From an uncultured Alcanivorax sp. (GTDB lineage Bacteria; Pseudomonadota; Gammaproteobacteria; Pseudomonadales; Alcanivoracaceae): a stretch of 64,000 bases of DNA. Of this stretch, positions 36,107-46,564 are shown one piece after another. The stretch's first letter is position 1, and the number at the start of each line of letters is the position of its first letter. The stretch is taken from assembly GCF_947258575.1 (NCBI RefSeq), contig NZ_CAMYIV010000004.1, forward strand, positions 1 to 64,000. The letters are read 5' to 3'. A program made the position numbers and the translations under genes. The notes under the pieces are model-generated. The model saw only the letters and a program-made list of their open reading frames with translations. It was not told the DNA's origin and did not search any database.

Positions 36107-37282
36107 ATGAGTGACGTGCATGTACCGGCGGCTGTGTCGCCAATGATTCCCCGTACCCTGTTCAATGAAGACCATGAAGCGTTTCGCGCCACCGCTCGAC
36201 GTTTCTTCGAGACGGAAATTGCCCCTTATCACGAGAAGTGGGAAGAGCAGCAGCATCTCGATCGCGAGCTGTGGAACAAGGCGGGTGAGCTTGGGCTGCT
36301 GTGTGCCACCATGCCCGAGGAATACGGTGGCTGCGGCGTTGACCGCCTCTACTCGATGATTCTTATGGAAGAGCAGGCCCGGGTGGGTGATTCGGCCAGC
36401 GGCTTTGCGCTGCATTCGGACATTGTTGCCAACTACATCAACAACTTTGGCTCCCATGAACAGAAAAGCCAGTGGTTGCCCAAAATGGCCACCGGTGAAG
36501 CGGTCACTGCCGTGGCCATGACCGAGCCGGGTACCGGTTCCGATCTGCAGCGCATCAAGACCACTGCCACCCTTGAGGGTGATCACTATGTGGTGAATGG
36601 CTCGAAAATCTTTATCACCAACGGTTACCTCTGTGACATGGCGGTGGTGGCGGTGCGAACCGGGCCGGCGGATCTGGGAGCACAAAGTGTATCCCTGATG
36701 ATTATCGAGGCGGATCGCGAGGGCTTCTCCAAGGGCAAGCCGCTGAAGAAAGTGGGCATGCGCGGGCAGGACACCTGCGAGTTGTTCTTCGACAACGTCA
36801 AGGTGCCTAAGGAAAACCTGCTGGGCGCCGAGGGTATGGGCTTTATTGCCTTGATGAAGGAGTTGGCCTGGGAGCGGATGATGATCGCCATCATCTGTGC
36901 GTCGGCTGCCGAGCATGCGCTGGCAACCACCGTGGAATATGTGAAACAGAGGCAGGCGTTTGGCAAGCCGGTGGCGGCGTTCCAGAACACCCGTTTTGAA
37001 CTGGCCGAGATGCGTTCTGAAATCCAGATTGCGCGGGTCTATGTGGATCGCTGTATGGAGTTGGTGGTGCGCAATGCCTTGTCCCCCGAGGCAGCCTGTG
37101 CGGCCAAGTACTGGGTGTCCGATTTGCTCAGTAATGTGGTTGATCGCTGTGTGCAGCTACACGGTGGCTACGGCTACATGCTCGAGTACCCCATCGCCCG
37201 CGCCTATATCGACACCCGTGCCAACCGCATCTACGGCGGCACCAACGAAATCATGAAAGAACTCATTTCCCGCTCTATCTAA
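36107..37282 (+). CDS. Acyl-CoA dehydrogenase
   Basis: A 391-residue protein. ATG 36107 is used; MIPRTLFNEDHEAF at 36143 is the more usual family start and cannot be excluded. It has AMTEPGTGSDLQRIKTTA, ITNGYLCDMAVVAV, the QLHGGYGYMLEYPIARAY flavin-site helix and the C-terminal IYGGTNEIMKEL. The catalytic base is probably the Glu in that last motif. It starts the beta-oxidation cycle; the next two genes supply hydratase/dehydrogenase and thiolase steps. Confidence 0.9.
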   Translation: MSDVHVPAAVSPMIPRTLFNEDHEAFRATARRFFETEIAPYHEKWEEQQHLDRELWNKAGELGLLCATMPEEYGGCGVDRLYSMILMEEQARVGDSASGFALHSDIVANYINNFGSHEQKSQWLPKMATGEAVTAVAMTEPGTGSDLQRIKTTATLEGDHYVVNGSKIFITNGYLCDMAVVAVRTGPADLGAQSVSLMIIEADREGFSKGKPLKKVGMRGQDTCELFFDNVKVPKENLLGAEGMGFIALMKELAWERMMIAIICASAAEHALATTVEYVKQRQAFGKPVAAFQNTRFELAEMRSEIQIARVYVDRCMELVVRNALSPEAACAAKYWVSDLLSNVVDRCVQLHGGYGYMLEYPIARAYIDTRANRIYGGTNEIMKELISRSI

Positions 37283-37338
37283 AGATTTTCCCGGGCTCGC
37301 GCGGCAAGTGGGCCCGGGAATGAAAAGAGGAAAGCATC

Positions 37339-40326
37339 ATGGCAGAACGTCGTTTTGATGATCGTGTGGCCATCGTCACCGGTGCCGGGGGCGGGTTGGG
37401 CCGCCAGCATGCACTGACCCTGGCCGAGCGCGGCTGCAAGGTGGTGGTTAACGATCTGGGTGGTAGTGCCCACGGTGATGGCAAGTCATCGTCCGCCGCA
37501 GACAAGGTGGTGGAAGAGATCCGGGCCATGGGGGGAAAAGCGGTTGCCAACTATGACTCCGTGGAAAACGGCGAGTCGATAGTGCAGACCGCCCTGGATA
37601 ACTTCGGCACCGTGGACATCGTGGTCAACAATGCTGGCATCTTGCGTGATGTGAGCTTCGCCAAGATGTCGAAGCAGGACTGGGACCTGGTGCTAAAAGT
37701 CCACCTGGAAGGCTCCATGAGCGTGACCCATGCGGCCTGGCCGATCATGCGCGAGAAGGGCTATGGCCGCATCATCATGACCACCTCGGCAGCGGGCCTG
37801 TATGGCAACTTCGGTCAGGCCAACTACTGTGCCGCCAAGCTGGGACTGGCCGGGCTGGCCAACTGTCTGGCCGAGGAAGGGCGCAGCAAGAACATTCATG
37901 TGAATACCATCGCGCCGATTGCCGCCTCGCGGCTGACGGAAACCATCATGCCGCCGAATCTGCTGGAAAACCTGAAGCCGGAAGCGGTCAGCCCACTGGT
38001 GGCCTGGTTGTGTCATGAAGACTGTGAAGAGACCAAGGGCATCTTCGAAGTGGGCGCCGGTTACATCAGCAAGCTGCGCTGGGAGCGCACCCAGGGCAAC
38101 AACTTCCCGCTCGGCAAGGCATTCAGCGTCGATGATGTGGCCCGTCGCTGGGACAAGATCACCGATTTTACCGACGCGGATCATCCGTCCAACGTCAACG
38201 AATCCTTCTCGCCGATCCTCGACAACATCAATAATCCGTCTCTGGGCGGCAACGAGTTCATCGATCTGGATGTGGCCAGCAAGGAAAGCGTCGAGCTGGA
38301 ATCGGCCTATGATGAAAATGATTTGTCGCTGTACGCGCTGAGTGTTGGCGCCGCCCGTGACCCGCTCGATAAAGATGAACTGAAATTCGTCTACGAGCTG
38401 GGCGGCAATTTCCAGGCGTTGCCCACCTATGGCGTCATGCCGCAGATCGGCGCGATGCTGAAAGCGGCGAAGGAAGGTGCGCTGACCTTGCCGGGGATGA
38501 ACTTTGGTTTTGACCGCTTACTGCATGGTGAGCAGTACACCGAGATCAAGCGGCCACTGCCGCCGCATGCCAAGCTGAAACACACCTTCAAATTCAAGAA
38601 GGCGCTGGACAAGGACCCGAACGCAGTCGTCACCTTCGCCATTACTTCCACCGACGAGAACGGTAACGAGGTGGCCTACAACGAGATGACCTCGTTCGTG
38701 AAAGGTGCCGGTGGCTGGGGCGGTGAGCGTGGCGATTCCGGCGAGATCAATGTGCCGCCCGCCCGCGAACCGGATGCGGTGATCGAGGAAAAAACCGACG
38801 CCAACCAGACATTGCTGTACCGCCTGTGCGGTGACTGGAACCCGCTGCATGCGGACCCGGCGTTTGCCAAGGCCTTTGGCTATGACAAACCGATCCTGCA
38901 CGGGCTTTGTACCTTTGGTTACGCGGGCCGCCATGTGATCAAGGCGTTCAGCAATAACGATGGCCGTTACTTCAAGAGCATCAAGGTGCGCTTTGCCAAG
39001 ACGGTGTTCCCGGGTGAAACCCTGGAAACACGCATGTGGAAGGAATCCGATAACCGCATCATCTTCGAAACCTGGGTGAAAGAGCGTAACGAGGTGGTGC
39101 TGAAGAATGCCGCCATCGAGCTGTTCTCCGAGATTCCGGCAGAGGCGCCGGTGCCGGAGCAGGCTTCCGCCGAGGAAGATTCTGCGCCGCAGGTGGAGCA
39201 GGCGGTGACGCCTGACGATGTGTTCGCCGCGGTGGCGACCTACATCGAGCAGAAGCCGGAACTGGTCGACCAGACCGGCACCAGTTTCCTGTTCGAGTTC
39301 AGCAATCCGGATCAGCAGTTCTTTATTGACCTGAAAAATGCACCGGGCGCGGCAGGGCCGGGCACGATTGACAAACCGGACGTGACCCTGGCACTGGACA
39401 GCGAGCACCTTTCCACCGTGTTTGGTGGCGATCTCGCTGCCGTGCAGAAACTGTTCTTCGGTGGTGAGCTGAAAATCTCCGGCAACGTGATGGCCTCCAA
39501 CAAGTTGACCGTGTTGCAGGACATGGACCCGAAACTGGCCGAACAGGAACGCGACAAGCGTGTGGCTGACGGTGGTGGTTCACAAGCTGCCGCCGCACCG
39601 GTCGAATCGCAGGAGCCGACCATGGTGGATGTGTTCAGTGCCATCGGCCACTTCATCGCCGACAACCCGGACCTGATCGAGAAGACCGGCACCAGCTTCC
39701 AGTTTGCGTTCAGCAACCCGGATCAGGATTTCTATATCGATCTGAAGAATGCACCGGGCACCGCCGGGCCGGGGCAACTGGACAAGGCGGATGTGACGCT
39801 GGAACTGGATACCAAACATGCGCCGACCCTGTTTGGCGGTGACCTGGCCGCCGTGCAGAAACTGTTCTTCGGTGGCGAGCTGAAGATCGACGGCAATGTG
39901 ATGGCCTCCAACAAGCTCACCGTGTTGCAGGGCATGGACCCGAAGCTGGTGGATCAGGCGCGGGACAAGCGACTGGCCTCCGGCCAGCCGGACACCGCCG
40001 CCGCGCCACCGAAAAAGCAGAAAGAACCGCAGGCGGAAAAAGTGCTGCCGCAGCTGGCGGAAAAATTGTCCGCCATCGGCGGGCAGGGTGGTGTATTGCA
40101 GATCAAGGTACAACGCCCTGACAGTGCCTGGTTTATCGACCTGTCCGATTCGTCGCCTGCTGTCTCCAGCGGCGAAAAAGACGCTGCGGCGGTGATGACA
40201 CTGGACGACGGCAAGCTGGCCGATCTGATTACCGGCAAGGTGGCCTTGCGCGCCCTGTATCAGCAAGGCGACATGCGCGTGGACGGTGATCTGTCGCTGG
40301 TACGCAAACTCGAACAAATCCTGTAA
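37339..40326 (+). CDS. MFE-2-like multifunctional enzyme with three SCP2 domains
   Basis: A 995-residue protein with GAGGAAA upstream. Residues about 5-290 are an SDR 3-hydroxyacyl-CoA dehydrogenase (TGAGGGLG; active site [18 protein letters not shown]). Residues about 310-610 are a double-hotdog MaoC hydratase 2 ([14 protein letters not shown] at about 494, then ILHGLCTFG). Three SCP2 sterol-carrier domains follow at about 625-735, 760-872 and 899-995. The first two are nearly identical, the third divergent. This copies the domain order of peroxisomal MFE-2, which has one SCP2. It would hydrate and oxidise enoyl-CoA. Confidence 0.9.
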   Translation: MAERRFDDRVAIVTGAGGGLGRQHALTLAERGCKVVVNDLGGSAHGDGKSSSAADKVVEEIRAMGGKAVANYDSVENGESIVQTALDNFGTVDIVVNNAGILRDVSFAKMSKQDWDLVLKVHLEGSMSVTHAAWPIMREKGYGRIIMTTSAAGLYGNFGQANYCAAKLGLAGLANCLAEEGRSKNIHVNTIAPIAASRLTETIMPPNLLENLKPEAVSPLVAWLCHEDCEETKGIFEVGAGYISKLRWERTQGNNFPLGKAFSVDDVARRWDKITDFTDADHPSNVNESFSPILDNINNPSLGGNEFIDLDVASKESVELESAYDENDLSLYALSVGAARDPLDKDELKFVYELGGNFQALPTYGVMPQIGAMLKAAKEGALTLPGMNFGFDRLLHGEQYTEIKRPLPPHAKLKHTFKFKKALDKDPNAVVTFAITSTDENGNEVAYNEMTSFVKGAGGWGGERGDSGEINVPPAREPDAVIEEKTDANQTLLYRLCGDWNPLHADPAFAKAFGYDKPILHGLCTFGYAGRHVIKAFSNNDGRYFKSIKVRFAKTVFPGETLETRMWKESDNRIIFETWVKERNEVVLKNAAIELFSEIPAEAPVPEQASAEEDSAPQVEQAVTPDDVFAAVATYIEQKPELVDQTGTSFLFEFSNPDQQFFIDLKNAPGAAGPGTIDKPDVTLALDSEHLSTVFGGDLAAVQKLFFGGELKISGNVMASNKLTVLQDMDPKLAEQERDKRVADGGGSQAAAAPVESQEPTMVDVFSAIGHFIADNPDLIEKTGTSFQFAFSNPDQDFYIDLKNAPGTAGPGQLDKADVTLELDTKHAPTLFGGDLAAVQKLFFGGELKIDGNVMASNKLTVLQGMDPKLVDQARDKRLASGQPDTAAAPPKKQKEPQAEKVLPQLAEKLSAIGGQGGVLQIKVQRPDSAWFIDLSDSSPAVSSGEKDAAAVMTLDDGKLADLITGKVALRALYQQGDMRVDGDLSLVRKLEQIL

Positions 40327-40349
40327 CACCCGAATTCGGAGAAACGACA

Positions 40350-41531
40350 ATGAAACGTAGAGTGAATGTAATCGGTGTCGGGATGACCAAGTTTGCCAAG
40401 CCCGGTGCCAGCGATGATTACCATGTGATGGCAAAGGCTGCAGGCCTCGCCGCCATGAAGGATGCCGGCATCCAGTACAGCGATGTGGAGCAGGCGTTCT
40501 GCGGTTATGTCTACGGCGATTCCACTTGTGGTCAGCGCGCCGTGTATGAGCTGGGATTGACCGGTATTCCTGTGGTCAATGTGAACAACAACTGCTCCAC
40601 CGGGTCGTCGGCCCTGTTCCTGGCCCGCCAGGCCATCGAGGGCGGCTTGGCCGAATGTGTGATTGCGCTCGGTTTCGAGAAAATGGAACGCGGGGCGCTG
40701 GGCTCCAAGTTCAATGATCGCGAAAACCCCATGAGTCAGCATGCGCAGGTGATGATGGATGCGCAGGGTTTCAACCAGGCGCCGCCGGCGGCACAGATGT
40801 TCGGTGGCGCGGGCCGCGAGTACCGGTGGCAGCACGGCACCAAACGGGAAACCTTCGGCAAGATCGCCGAGAAGGCGCGCCGCCATGCCGGCAACAACCC
40901 CTACGCGCTGTTCAACCAGGTGCTGTCGCTGGAAGAAATCATGGCGTCCGACGAGGTGTTTGATCCGCTCACCCGCTTCCAGTGCTGTCCTCCCACCTGT
41001 GGTGCCGGTGCGGCGATCCTGTGCTCGGACGAGTTCGCGAAAAAGCATGGCATTGAGAATCCGGTGTATATCGCCGCCCAGGCCATGACCACGGATTTCG
41101 CCAGCAGCTTTGACGAAAAATCCATGATCAAGATGGTCGGCTACGACATGACACGCGCGGCTGCAGAGAGTGTGTACGAGCAGGCCGGCATTGGTCCGCA
41201 AGACATCAATGTGGTCGAGTTGCATGACTGTTTTACCGCCAATGAGCTGCTCACTTATGAAGGCCTGGGTCTGTGCCCGGAAGGCGGTGCGGAGCAATTC
41301 ATCTGGGATGGTGACAACACCTATGGCGGCAAGTATGTGACCAATCCATCCGGTGGCCTGCTGTCCAAGGGCCATCCGTTGGGCGCCACCGGGCTGGCGC
41401 AATGTACTGAGCTGGTGTGGCAGTTGCGCGGTCAGGCGGACAAGCGTCAGGTAGACGGTGCACGGGTGGCCTTGCAGCATAACCTCGGTCTGGGTGGTGC
41501 CTGTGTGGTAACCATGTATCGCAATGACTGA
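40350..41531 (+). CDS. SCPx-type thiolase / lipid-transfer protein
   Basis: A 393-residue protein with GGAG upstream. It has the SCPx thiolase pattern: nucleophile region [18 protein letters not shown], catalytic [16 protein letters not shown] and [17 protein letters not shown], and an alternative Cys near [10 protein letters not shown]. It completes the cycle with the ACAD and MFE-2, cleaving 3-ketoacyl-CoA. Such thiolases often act on branched or sterol-side-chain substrates. A strong hairpin follows the gene. Confidence 0.9.
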   Translation: MKRRVNVIGVGMTKFAKPGASDDYHVMAKAAGLAAMKDAGIQYSDVEQAFCGYVYGDSTCGQRAVYELGLTGIPVVNVNNNCSTGSSALFLARQAIEGGLAECVIALGFEKMERGALGSKFNDRENPMSQHAQVMMDAQGFNQAPPAAQMFGGAGREYRWQHGTKRETFGKIAEKARRHAGNNPYALFNQVLSLEEIMASDEVFDPLTRFQCCPPTCGAGAAILCSDEFAKKHGIENPVYIAAQAMTTDFASSFDEKSMIKMVGYDMTRAAAESVYEQAGIGPQDINVVELHDCFTANELLTYEGLGLCPEGGAEQFIWDGDNTYGGKYVTNPSGGLLSKGHPLGATGLAQCTELVWQLRGQADKRQVDGARVALQHNLGLGGACVVTMYRND

Positions 41532-41558
41532 GTACCGTAAAGACTGAACTGTCACATA

Positions 41559-41597
41559 CAGGGTGCCGGCCTGCCGGTTCGCAGGCCGGCTTCCCTG
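41559..41597 (+). terminator. Hairpin after the beta-oxidation operon
   Basis: Stem GCCGGCCTGC / GCAGGCCGGC with a 6-nt loop, extended by CAGGG / CCCTG. It has a weak T-run but a very stable stem, 28 bp after the thiolase stop. Confidence 0.7.
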
Positions 41598-41612
41598 TTA
41601 AGGAGGTCCGGG

Positions 41613-42054
41613 ATGAATGCGGTAACGACAAAAAGTAAAAGCAAGGTAGTAAAGGCCAGCTTCTCACCGCGCCGGTCTTGGCTACGCCCACGGCATTGCC
41701 CACAACTTCGGCGCCCACTATCACACGCCCCATGGCCTGGCGAATGCCATTGTGCTGCCTCACGTACTCGAATATTCCGCCCCCGCCTGCATTGAGCGCC
41801 TGGCCGAACTGGCCCGCGTCAGCGGCCTGGAGCAGGGCGGTGAAACCGATGAAGCGCTGGCAGGAAAATTCATCAAACGTGTCCGCGAACTGAAACAGGA
41901 GCTTGGCATTCCCGAGAAGCTGGACGCATTGCGCAGCGAAGATGTTCCCGACATTGCCAGGGCTGCATTGCAGGAAGCGCATTTCAGTTATGCGGTACCG
42001 CGCTATATGAATCAGACGGTGTGTGAGGCACTGTTGAAGAAGATGCAGGCCTGA
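41613..42054 (+). pseudogene. Iron-containing alcohol dehydrogenase remnant
   Basis: A ribosome site (AAGGAGG) and ATG begin MNAVTTKSKSKVVKASF, then the frame changes and continues (from about 41674, other frame) as GLGYAHGIAHNFGAHYHTPHG and ANAIVLPHVLEYSAP to the stop at 42054. That second part is the C-terminal third of a Fe-dependent alcohol dehydrogenase, including the metal-binding His region. Roughly 250 residues are missing between the two. This is an internal deletion with frameshift; no active enzyme is expected. Confidence 0.75.
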
Positions 42055-42061
42055 GGTTTTG

Positions 42062-42235
42062 TGGAAACGGGGACAACGATTTAATCGAACGACATGGCGC
42101 GAGTGGCTGGATCTCCACGAGTTCACCTGCGTTGCCCATGCCCAGCTATTAACCACACAGTGGCGGTGGCAATACAATAACGGATGGCCCAATTCGGCCA
42201 TTGGCGGAGTGCCTCCGGCCCGATTGCTACAGTGA
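42062..42235 (+). pseudogene. Tail of an IS3-like transposase
   Basis: The frame ending at the TGA 42233-42235 reads RTTWREWLDLHEF, AHAQLLTTQWRWQYNNGWPN, SAIGGVPPARLLQ. This is the end of the integrase-core transposase of IS3-type elements (W-x-x-x-YN...RPN..IGG.PP). The rest of the element, and any terminal repeat, is missing. It adjoins the dehydrogenase remnant, so an IS-mediated deletion is likely. Confidence 0.6.
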
Positions 42236-42429
42236 CTCTATACTCAAACGAGCGATGAAAAATGGGTGGATTACACCTTCATGGATTGCTTCCTCAGTGA
42301 GCCCGTAGAACGATTCTGCTTTCCGTGATAGACGTCGGTGACACGCATGAATCACTAAATCTGGCACCCCTCCGCGCTTCATGCTTTCATGATCAATACC
42401 GAATCAGCCATTAGCGCAGCTAATTAGTC

Positions 42430-43315
42430 ATGAAAGAGAACCTGAACGATCTGATCGCCTTTATGGCCGTGGCTCGGGAACAGAGCTTTACCCGCGCCGC
42501 CGCCGGGCTGGGTGTGTCCCAGTCCCCTCAGTCAGACCCTGCGTAACCTGGAGGAGCGGCTGGACCTGAAGCTGCTCAACCGCACCACCCGCAGCGTCAC
42601 CACCACGGAAGCCGGCGACCGGCTGCTGGAACTGGTAGGGCCGGCGCTGGACGATATCGACGCCGGGCTGGCGGAGCTGCACTCGCTCAAGGGCAAACCC
42701 GCCGGCACCGTACGCATCACCGCCGATGAATTTGCCGTCTCCACCGTGCTGTGGCCAGCCCTGCAGCCCCTGCTGCGTGACCACCCGGATATCAAGGTGG
42801 AACTAAGCGTGGACTATGGACTGGTGGATATTGCCAAGGAACGATTCGATGCCGGGGTACGCCGCGCCGGACTGATTGCCAAGGACATGATTGCAGTACC
42901 GATCTGCCCGCCGATCCGCATGGTCGTGGTGGGCTCACCGGACTACTTCAACCGACACACGCCACCGCAAAAACCCCAGGACCTGGTGGCACACAACGCC
43001 ATCAACCTGCGCCTGCCCACCCAGGGCGGCGTCTTCCCCTGGCTGTTTCAGGTACGCAAGAAAGAAGTGAAAACCCACACGGAAGGACAACTGGTATTCA
43101 ACAGCATCCTGCAAGTGCTGCAAGCGGCCAAAGACGGCATGGGCCTGGCCTACCTTCCAGAAGCCCTGGCCCAGCCGGGACTGGACGACGGCAGCCTGAT
43201 CTCCGTGCTGGATCGCTATAGCCACACCTTTCCCGGCTATCACCTCTATTACACCAGCCGCCGCAAGGCCTCCACTGCCTTTGCCATGGTGGTTGATGCC
43301 TTGCGCCTTACCTGA
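42430..43315 (+). pseudogene. LysR-family regulator with a frameshift
   Basis: ATG 42430 begins KENLNDLIAFMAVAREQSF and TRAAAGLGVSQS, then the frame breaks near 42525 (TCCCC region) and continues from about 42527 as LSQTLRNLEERLDLKLLNRT. The break lies inside the HTH. The rest to 43315 is a normal LysR effector domain (IRMVVVGSPDYFNRHTPP, GMGLAYLPEALAQPGL). About two bases appear to be missing. Everything else is intact, so a recent mutation or a sequencing error is possible. Confidence 0.75.
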
Positions 43316-43347
43316 GAGCTCTCGAAACCAATCGACCGAATATAAAA

Positions 43348-43372
43348 AAGGGCGACCAACCTGGCCGCCCTT
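43348..43372 (-). terminator. Terminator after the dienelactone-hydrolase-like gene
   Basis: Stem AAGGGCG / CGCCCTT with an 11-nt loop and, on the minus strand, a run of T. It lies between the convergent LysR pseudogene and the hydrolase gene and may serve both. Confidence 0.75.
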
Positions 43373-43389
43373 GATGCTGTCGCGATGTG

Positions 43390-44313
43390 TTACAAGTGAT
43401 CCTGATAAAACTGCTGCAGTTTTGCCAACGCCTGATCCACCGCTTGCGGCTGATCGTACAGGTCATAATGGCTGGCACCATCGACCACCAGCAGATCCTT
43501 GTTTTTCGACGCCGCACGGCCATACAGCTCGTAGCCATCCCGGTGAGAACCGAAGGCCCCGGTCTTGCTGCCGATGATGACTTGCAGCGGCTGGGTCAGC
43601 AGATGCTCAGCCAGATGGAACGCATCGAAGGCCACTGCCGGTGCCAGCCCTGAGAAACGCAGCTTGTTGGGGGAACCCGGCTGCTGCCCGCGCGGCGTGG
43701 TGTAGTAATCCACCGCTTCCACCACATCAATATCGGTAATGCCTGCCTGCTCACACTCGTCTTTCGAGTTGGGAATATAGCCGGTGATCAGCGGCTCCGC
43801 CCCACGGGCCTCGGCGGTACGCTGCTGGCCAATGGCCTCCAGGGTCTGGATCGCTGCATTCGGGGACATATCCCCCTCGCGCATCAGCCGCCCATAGTTG
43901 GCCGCCACCACGGTGCCCACCGCCTTGATACGACGCTCCGTCATGGCCGCATGCACGGCATAACCGCCACCGCCACAAATACCCAGCACCCCGATGCGGC
44001 TCTCATCCACAAAATCCTGGGTCACCAGATAGTCCACCGCACAGCGGAAGTCCTCCACCCGGGTCGCCGGGTCTTCCAGAAAACGTGGCTCGCCACCACT
44101 TTCCCCCTGGAAGGACGCATCAAACGCCAGCGTCACATACCCCATTTTCGCCAGCCGGGCGGCATAGATCGCACCGGAGGTCTGCTCCTTGCAGCTACTG
44201 ATCGGGTGCGCACAGATAATCGTGGGGTACTGCCGGGACGCATCAAAGCCTTCCGGGAAGTACAGATTGGCGGCCACATCGACATTACGGTTCTTGAAGC
44301 TCACAGCTTTCAT
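43390..44313 (-). CDS. Dienelactone-hydrolase-like alpha/beta hydrolase
   Basis: A 307-residue protein from ATG 44313 (MKAVSFKNRNVDVAANLYFP), chosen for GAGGG upstream; the frame opens at 44337. Motifs: YPTIICAHPISSCKEQTSG (oxyanion), nucleophile elbow GICGGGGYAVHA with a Cys in the nucleophile position as in dienelactone hydrolases, and a late His in VDGASHYDLYD. It is often found beside a divergent LysR or AraC regulator, as here, where both neighbouring regulators are broken. Substrate unknown. Confidence 0.82.
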   Translation of the reverse strand: MKAVSFKNRNVDVAANLYFPEGFDASRQYPTIICAHPISSCKEQTSGAIYAARLAKMGYVTLAFDASFQGESGGEPRFLEDPATRVEDFRCAVDYLVTQDFVDESRIGVLGICGGGGYAVHAAMTERRIKAVGTVVAANYGRLMREGDMSPNAAIQTLEAIGQQRTAEARGAEPLITGYIPNSKDECEQAGITDIDVVEAVDYYTTPRGQQPGSPNKLRFSGLAPAVAFDAFHLAEHLLTQPLQVIIGSKTGAFGSHRDGYELYGRAASKNKDLLVVDGASHYDLYDQPQAVDQALAKLQQFYQDHL

Positions 44314-44546
44314 GGTCTTACCCTCTTGTGAATCCATTAGGTTGGTCAGTGACTATGGGATTCACGGTAGCAAGCGGGGATTGTTCTGATTAGATGGCAA
44401 TTTAAGGAAGGGGTTATTAGCTTAGCCAATGAATTAAGGCAGTACTACATTTTCGACACTGCGCTTTACTGCATGATGCAATATCTTCCCAGATCTCTTA
44501 TTTCGTACCCCAAAGGGGGGTAGGCCAGCTCCATGTCTACGAGCAC

Positions 44547-45020
44547 CTAAACCCCACTCTCAATCGCCAAACTAGACCGCATCATCGCCTTGTCTCGATC
44601 TGACGGAGCACCAAAAAGCTTGTGGTAGTCGCGGCTGAACTGGGACGGGCTTTCATAACCGACCAGGTAATCAACGCTGGCCACGTCCTGCTCGCTGAAT
44701 AGCAGCCGCCAGGCTTCCTGCAAACGCACCCGCTCCTGGAACTGCACCTGGGTTAGCTGGCTGATGGTCTTGAAATGCCGATGAAAAACGCGGGGCTTAT
44801 ATTCGGCATAGCGGTCAGCTCCCCGACTTTGAAAGACTTTTGATAATTCGCATGCATCCAAGTCGTGACCCGACCGATGCGAGTGATGTCGCTGTCTTTC
44901 TGCCGATTTGGTGTAACGCCGCCGCCCCCCCCCAGCGGCGAGCACAACAGGCTCCAACAAATTTCCCTGCGTATAAGCGGCGCCATCTTTTCGCAAGCGG
45001 CCAGTATCTTGAGCGGTTAT
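44547..45020 (-). pseudogene. AraC-family regulator with frameshift and lost N-terminus
   Basis: One minus-strand frame gives KILAACEKMAPLIRREICW through ITRIGRVTTWMHANYQKSF and KVGELTAMPNISPAF. A shifted frame continues as HRHFKTISQLTQVQFQERVR to a normal AraC end (DYLVGYESPSQFSRDYHKLFG). The break is at the A5/T5 run 44784-44788. A nine-base C tract (44925-44933) lies in the upstream part. The N-terminal ligand domain is mostly missing. Confidence 0.7.
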
Positions 45021-45310
45021 AGATTGACTAAACAACCTGGCTGGCAAAAATGAATCCGAGGCAGAAGCGACAACCTGTGGCGCTAGGGAGCTGGATCAGG
45101 TTAAAAGATTATGCATAAGCCATTGGGCGGCGCAGGGTAGCAGGACAGCGATTCGTGGCCACATTTGCTGTTGTGTGATGCAGGCTGCTGATTGTCCAGA
45201 GGTGTCCAAGCGAGTCCATCAAAATCCCGATTCTTTGTATAGGTTGTAGTTCAGGGTCTTGGCTTATGGTTGTCGATAGTCAATAAATACAGCCTAAACA
45301 CACCTGTACA

Positions 45311-46528
45311 TCATAGGTGTATTAAGGCTTCTATGGCGTTGGCTACTCGCTGGTGAGCTATTTTTCGCTCCTCAAAATAATCATACCGATCATAAATCCC
45401 CTCAACCCCCTTCAGCTTGTGATTCAAACACCTCTCCGCCACATGGCTCGGCACACCTTCCGCAGCTGCGAGGCTGCGGAAGGTGCGTCGCAGGTCGTGG
45501 ATGGTGAAGTGTTCCAAGTCGTCCATTTTGTTGGGTGGCTGCACCTTCCGGCCAGCCTCTCGGCCAAATAGCTTGGAAATGGCGCGGTTCAGGGTGTCAG
45601 GGCCCATGTGGGGGCGTTTGCTGGCGCGCCTGGCAGGGAACACATAGGGGGAGCCGCAGGCATGGCCTTGCTGTACCTTTAGCCACTCAATGGCTTGGGT
45701 TGGCAGAGGGATGGTGATCGATGCGCCAGTCTTGCTGCGCTCTTTGGAGAGATCCCAGATTCCGGCCTCGAGGTCGAATTCTTCCCAGCGGGCCTCGCAT
45801 AGCTCGCTTTTTCTCACGCCTAGCACCAGGAACAAGCAGCAGGCCCGATAGTTGTCTCGACCAAAGCTGCTGATGTGCTCCCGGAAGACCCCAAAGGAAT
45901 GTTCGATTTCTTCCAGCGTCAGGGTGCGCTCCCGGCTGGCTTCGACGCCGCCGGCGTCGCTGACGGTGAAGGGACTGGCCGGGTTGTTCTGGCACAGGTC
46001 CAGTTTGATGCCATGACGAAACAGCTGCTTCATGTACATCAGGGTGTCATTGGCGATGGTGGGGCGGTTGCTGCGCTGAACGCGCTGCAGGACTGCCCGG
46101 ATATCCCTTGGGGTGACGTCGGCAATCGGGTAGAGGCCGATCACCGGGTGGATTTCTTTCTGGTAGATGCGCTTGGGGATGTTGGGGTGTTTCAGGCGCC
46201 GGGACAGATCGGTCTCATGCCAGTCCTGGAAGAGGTCTTTGACGGTGCGGATGTCGGGCTGGACAACTTTGGCCCTTTCCTGGATTGGGTCGGTGCCCGT
46301 TCGGATGCCTTGCTTGGTCAGCACAGCGGCTTCCCGGGCGTCACCCAGGGACATCTGGGGGTATTGGCCCAAGGTAATCTCGTGGCGCTTGCCTTGGGCG
46401 CTGTAGCGCAGCATCCAGTAGGGCGTGCCTGACTTGCGCACGCAGAAATAGAGGCCGCCACCATCGGTATGCTTCTTGGGGGCCTGCTTTGCCAGGGACT
46501 TGATCTGAGTGGCGCTGAGTTTGCTCAT
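45311..46528 (-). CDS. Tyrosine-type integrase
   Basis: A 405-residue protein. N-terminal DUF4102-type arm-binding domain (KKHTDGGGLYFCVRKSG, YWMLRYSAQGKRHEITLGQYP), core-binding domain at about 100-200, then the catalytic set: Arg in LGVRKSELC, Lys in RSKTGA, H-x-x-R in HDLRRTFRS, His in ERCLNHK, Tyr in GIYDRYDYFEER. It appears complete. Its 5' end faces the 3' end of yicC. Four copies of a 12-bp repeat lie in the 292-bp gap. It is likely the integrase of a genomic island extending to the left. Confidence 0.92.
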   Translation of the reverse strand: MSKLSATQIKSLAKQAPKKHTDGGGLYFCVRKSGTPYWMLRYSAQGKRHEITLGQYPQMSLGDAREAAVLTKQGIRTGTDPIQERAKVVQPDIRTVKDLFQDWHETDLSRRLKHPNIPKRIYQKEIHPVIGLYPIADVTPRDIRAVLQRVQRSNRPTIANDTLMYMKQLFRHGIKLDLCQNNPASPFTVSDAGGVEASRERTLTLEEIEHSFGVFREHISSFGRDNYRACCLFLVLGVRKSELCEARWEEFDLEAGIWDLSKERSKTGASITIPLPTQAIEWLKVQQGHACGSPYVFPARRASKRPHMGPDTLNRAISKLFGREAGRKVQPPNKMDDLEHFTIHDLRRTFRSLAAAEGVPSHVAERCLNHKLKGVEGIYDRYDYFEERKIAHQRVANAIEALIHL

Positions 46529-46564
46529 TTTGACCTTGTGGCGTTTGAGCCTATAAAAACAGGC

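Noticed and set aside
38518-39408. Long minus-strand open frames opposite the MFE-2 gene (also 39580-40434 and 40260-41555)
   Set aside because: They arise from high GC and codon bias of the real plus-strand genes and have no family match.
44925-44933. C9 tract as a phase-variation switch
   Set aside because: The gene containing it is already disrupted by another frameshift and lacks its N-terminus, so switching could not restore it.
34999-45313. Two short shared strings (AAATACAGCCTAA and CACCTGTRCATCA) between the remnant at 35.0 kb and the integrase tail at 45.3 kb, considered as attachment-site halves
   Set aside because: They differ in relative strand and spacing at the two places, so they do not form a real repeat; chance similarity is more likely.
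45299-45319. Inverted repeat ACACCT / AGGTGT across the integrase stop, considered as terminator
   Set aside because: Only 6 bp of stem, AT-poor flank without T-run, and overlapping the coding end.
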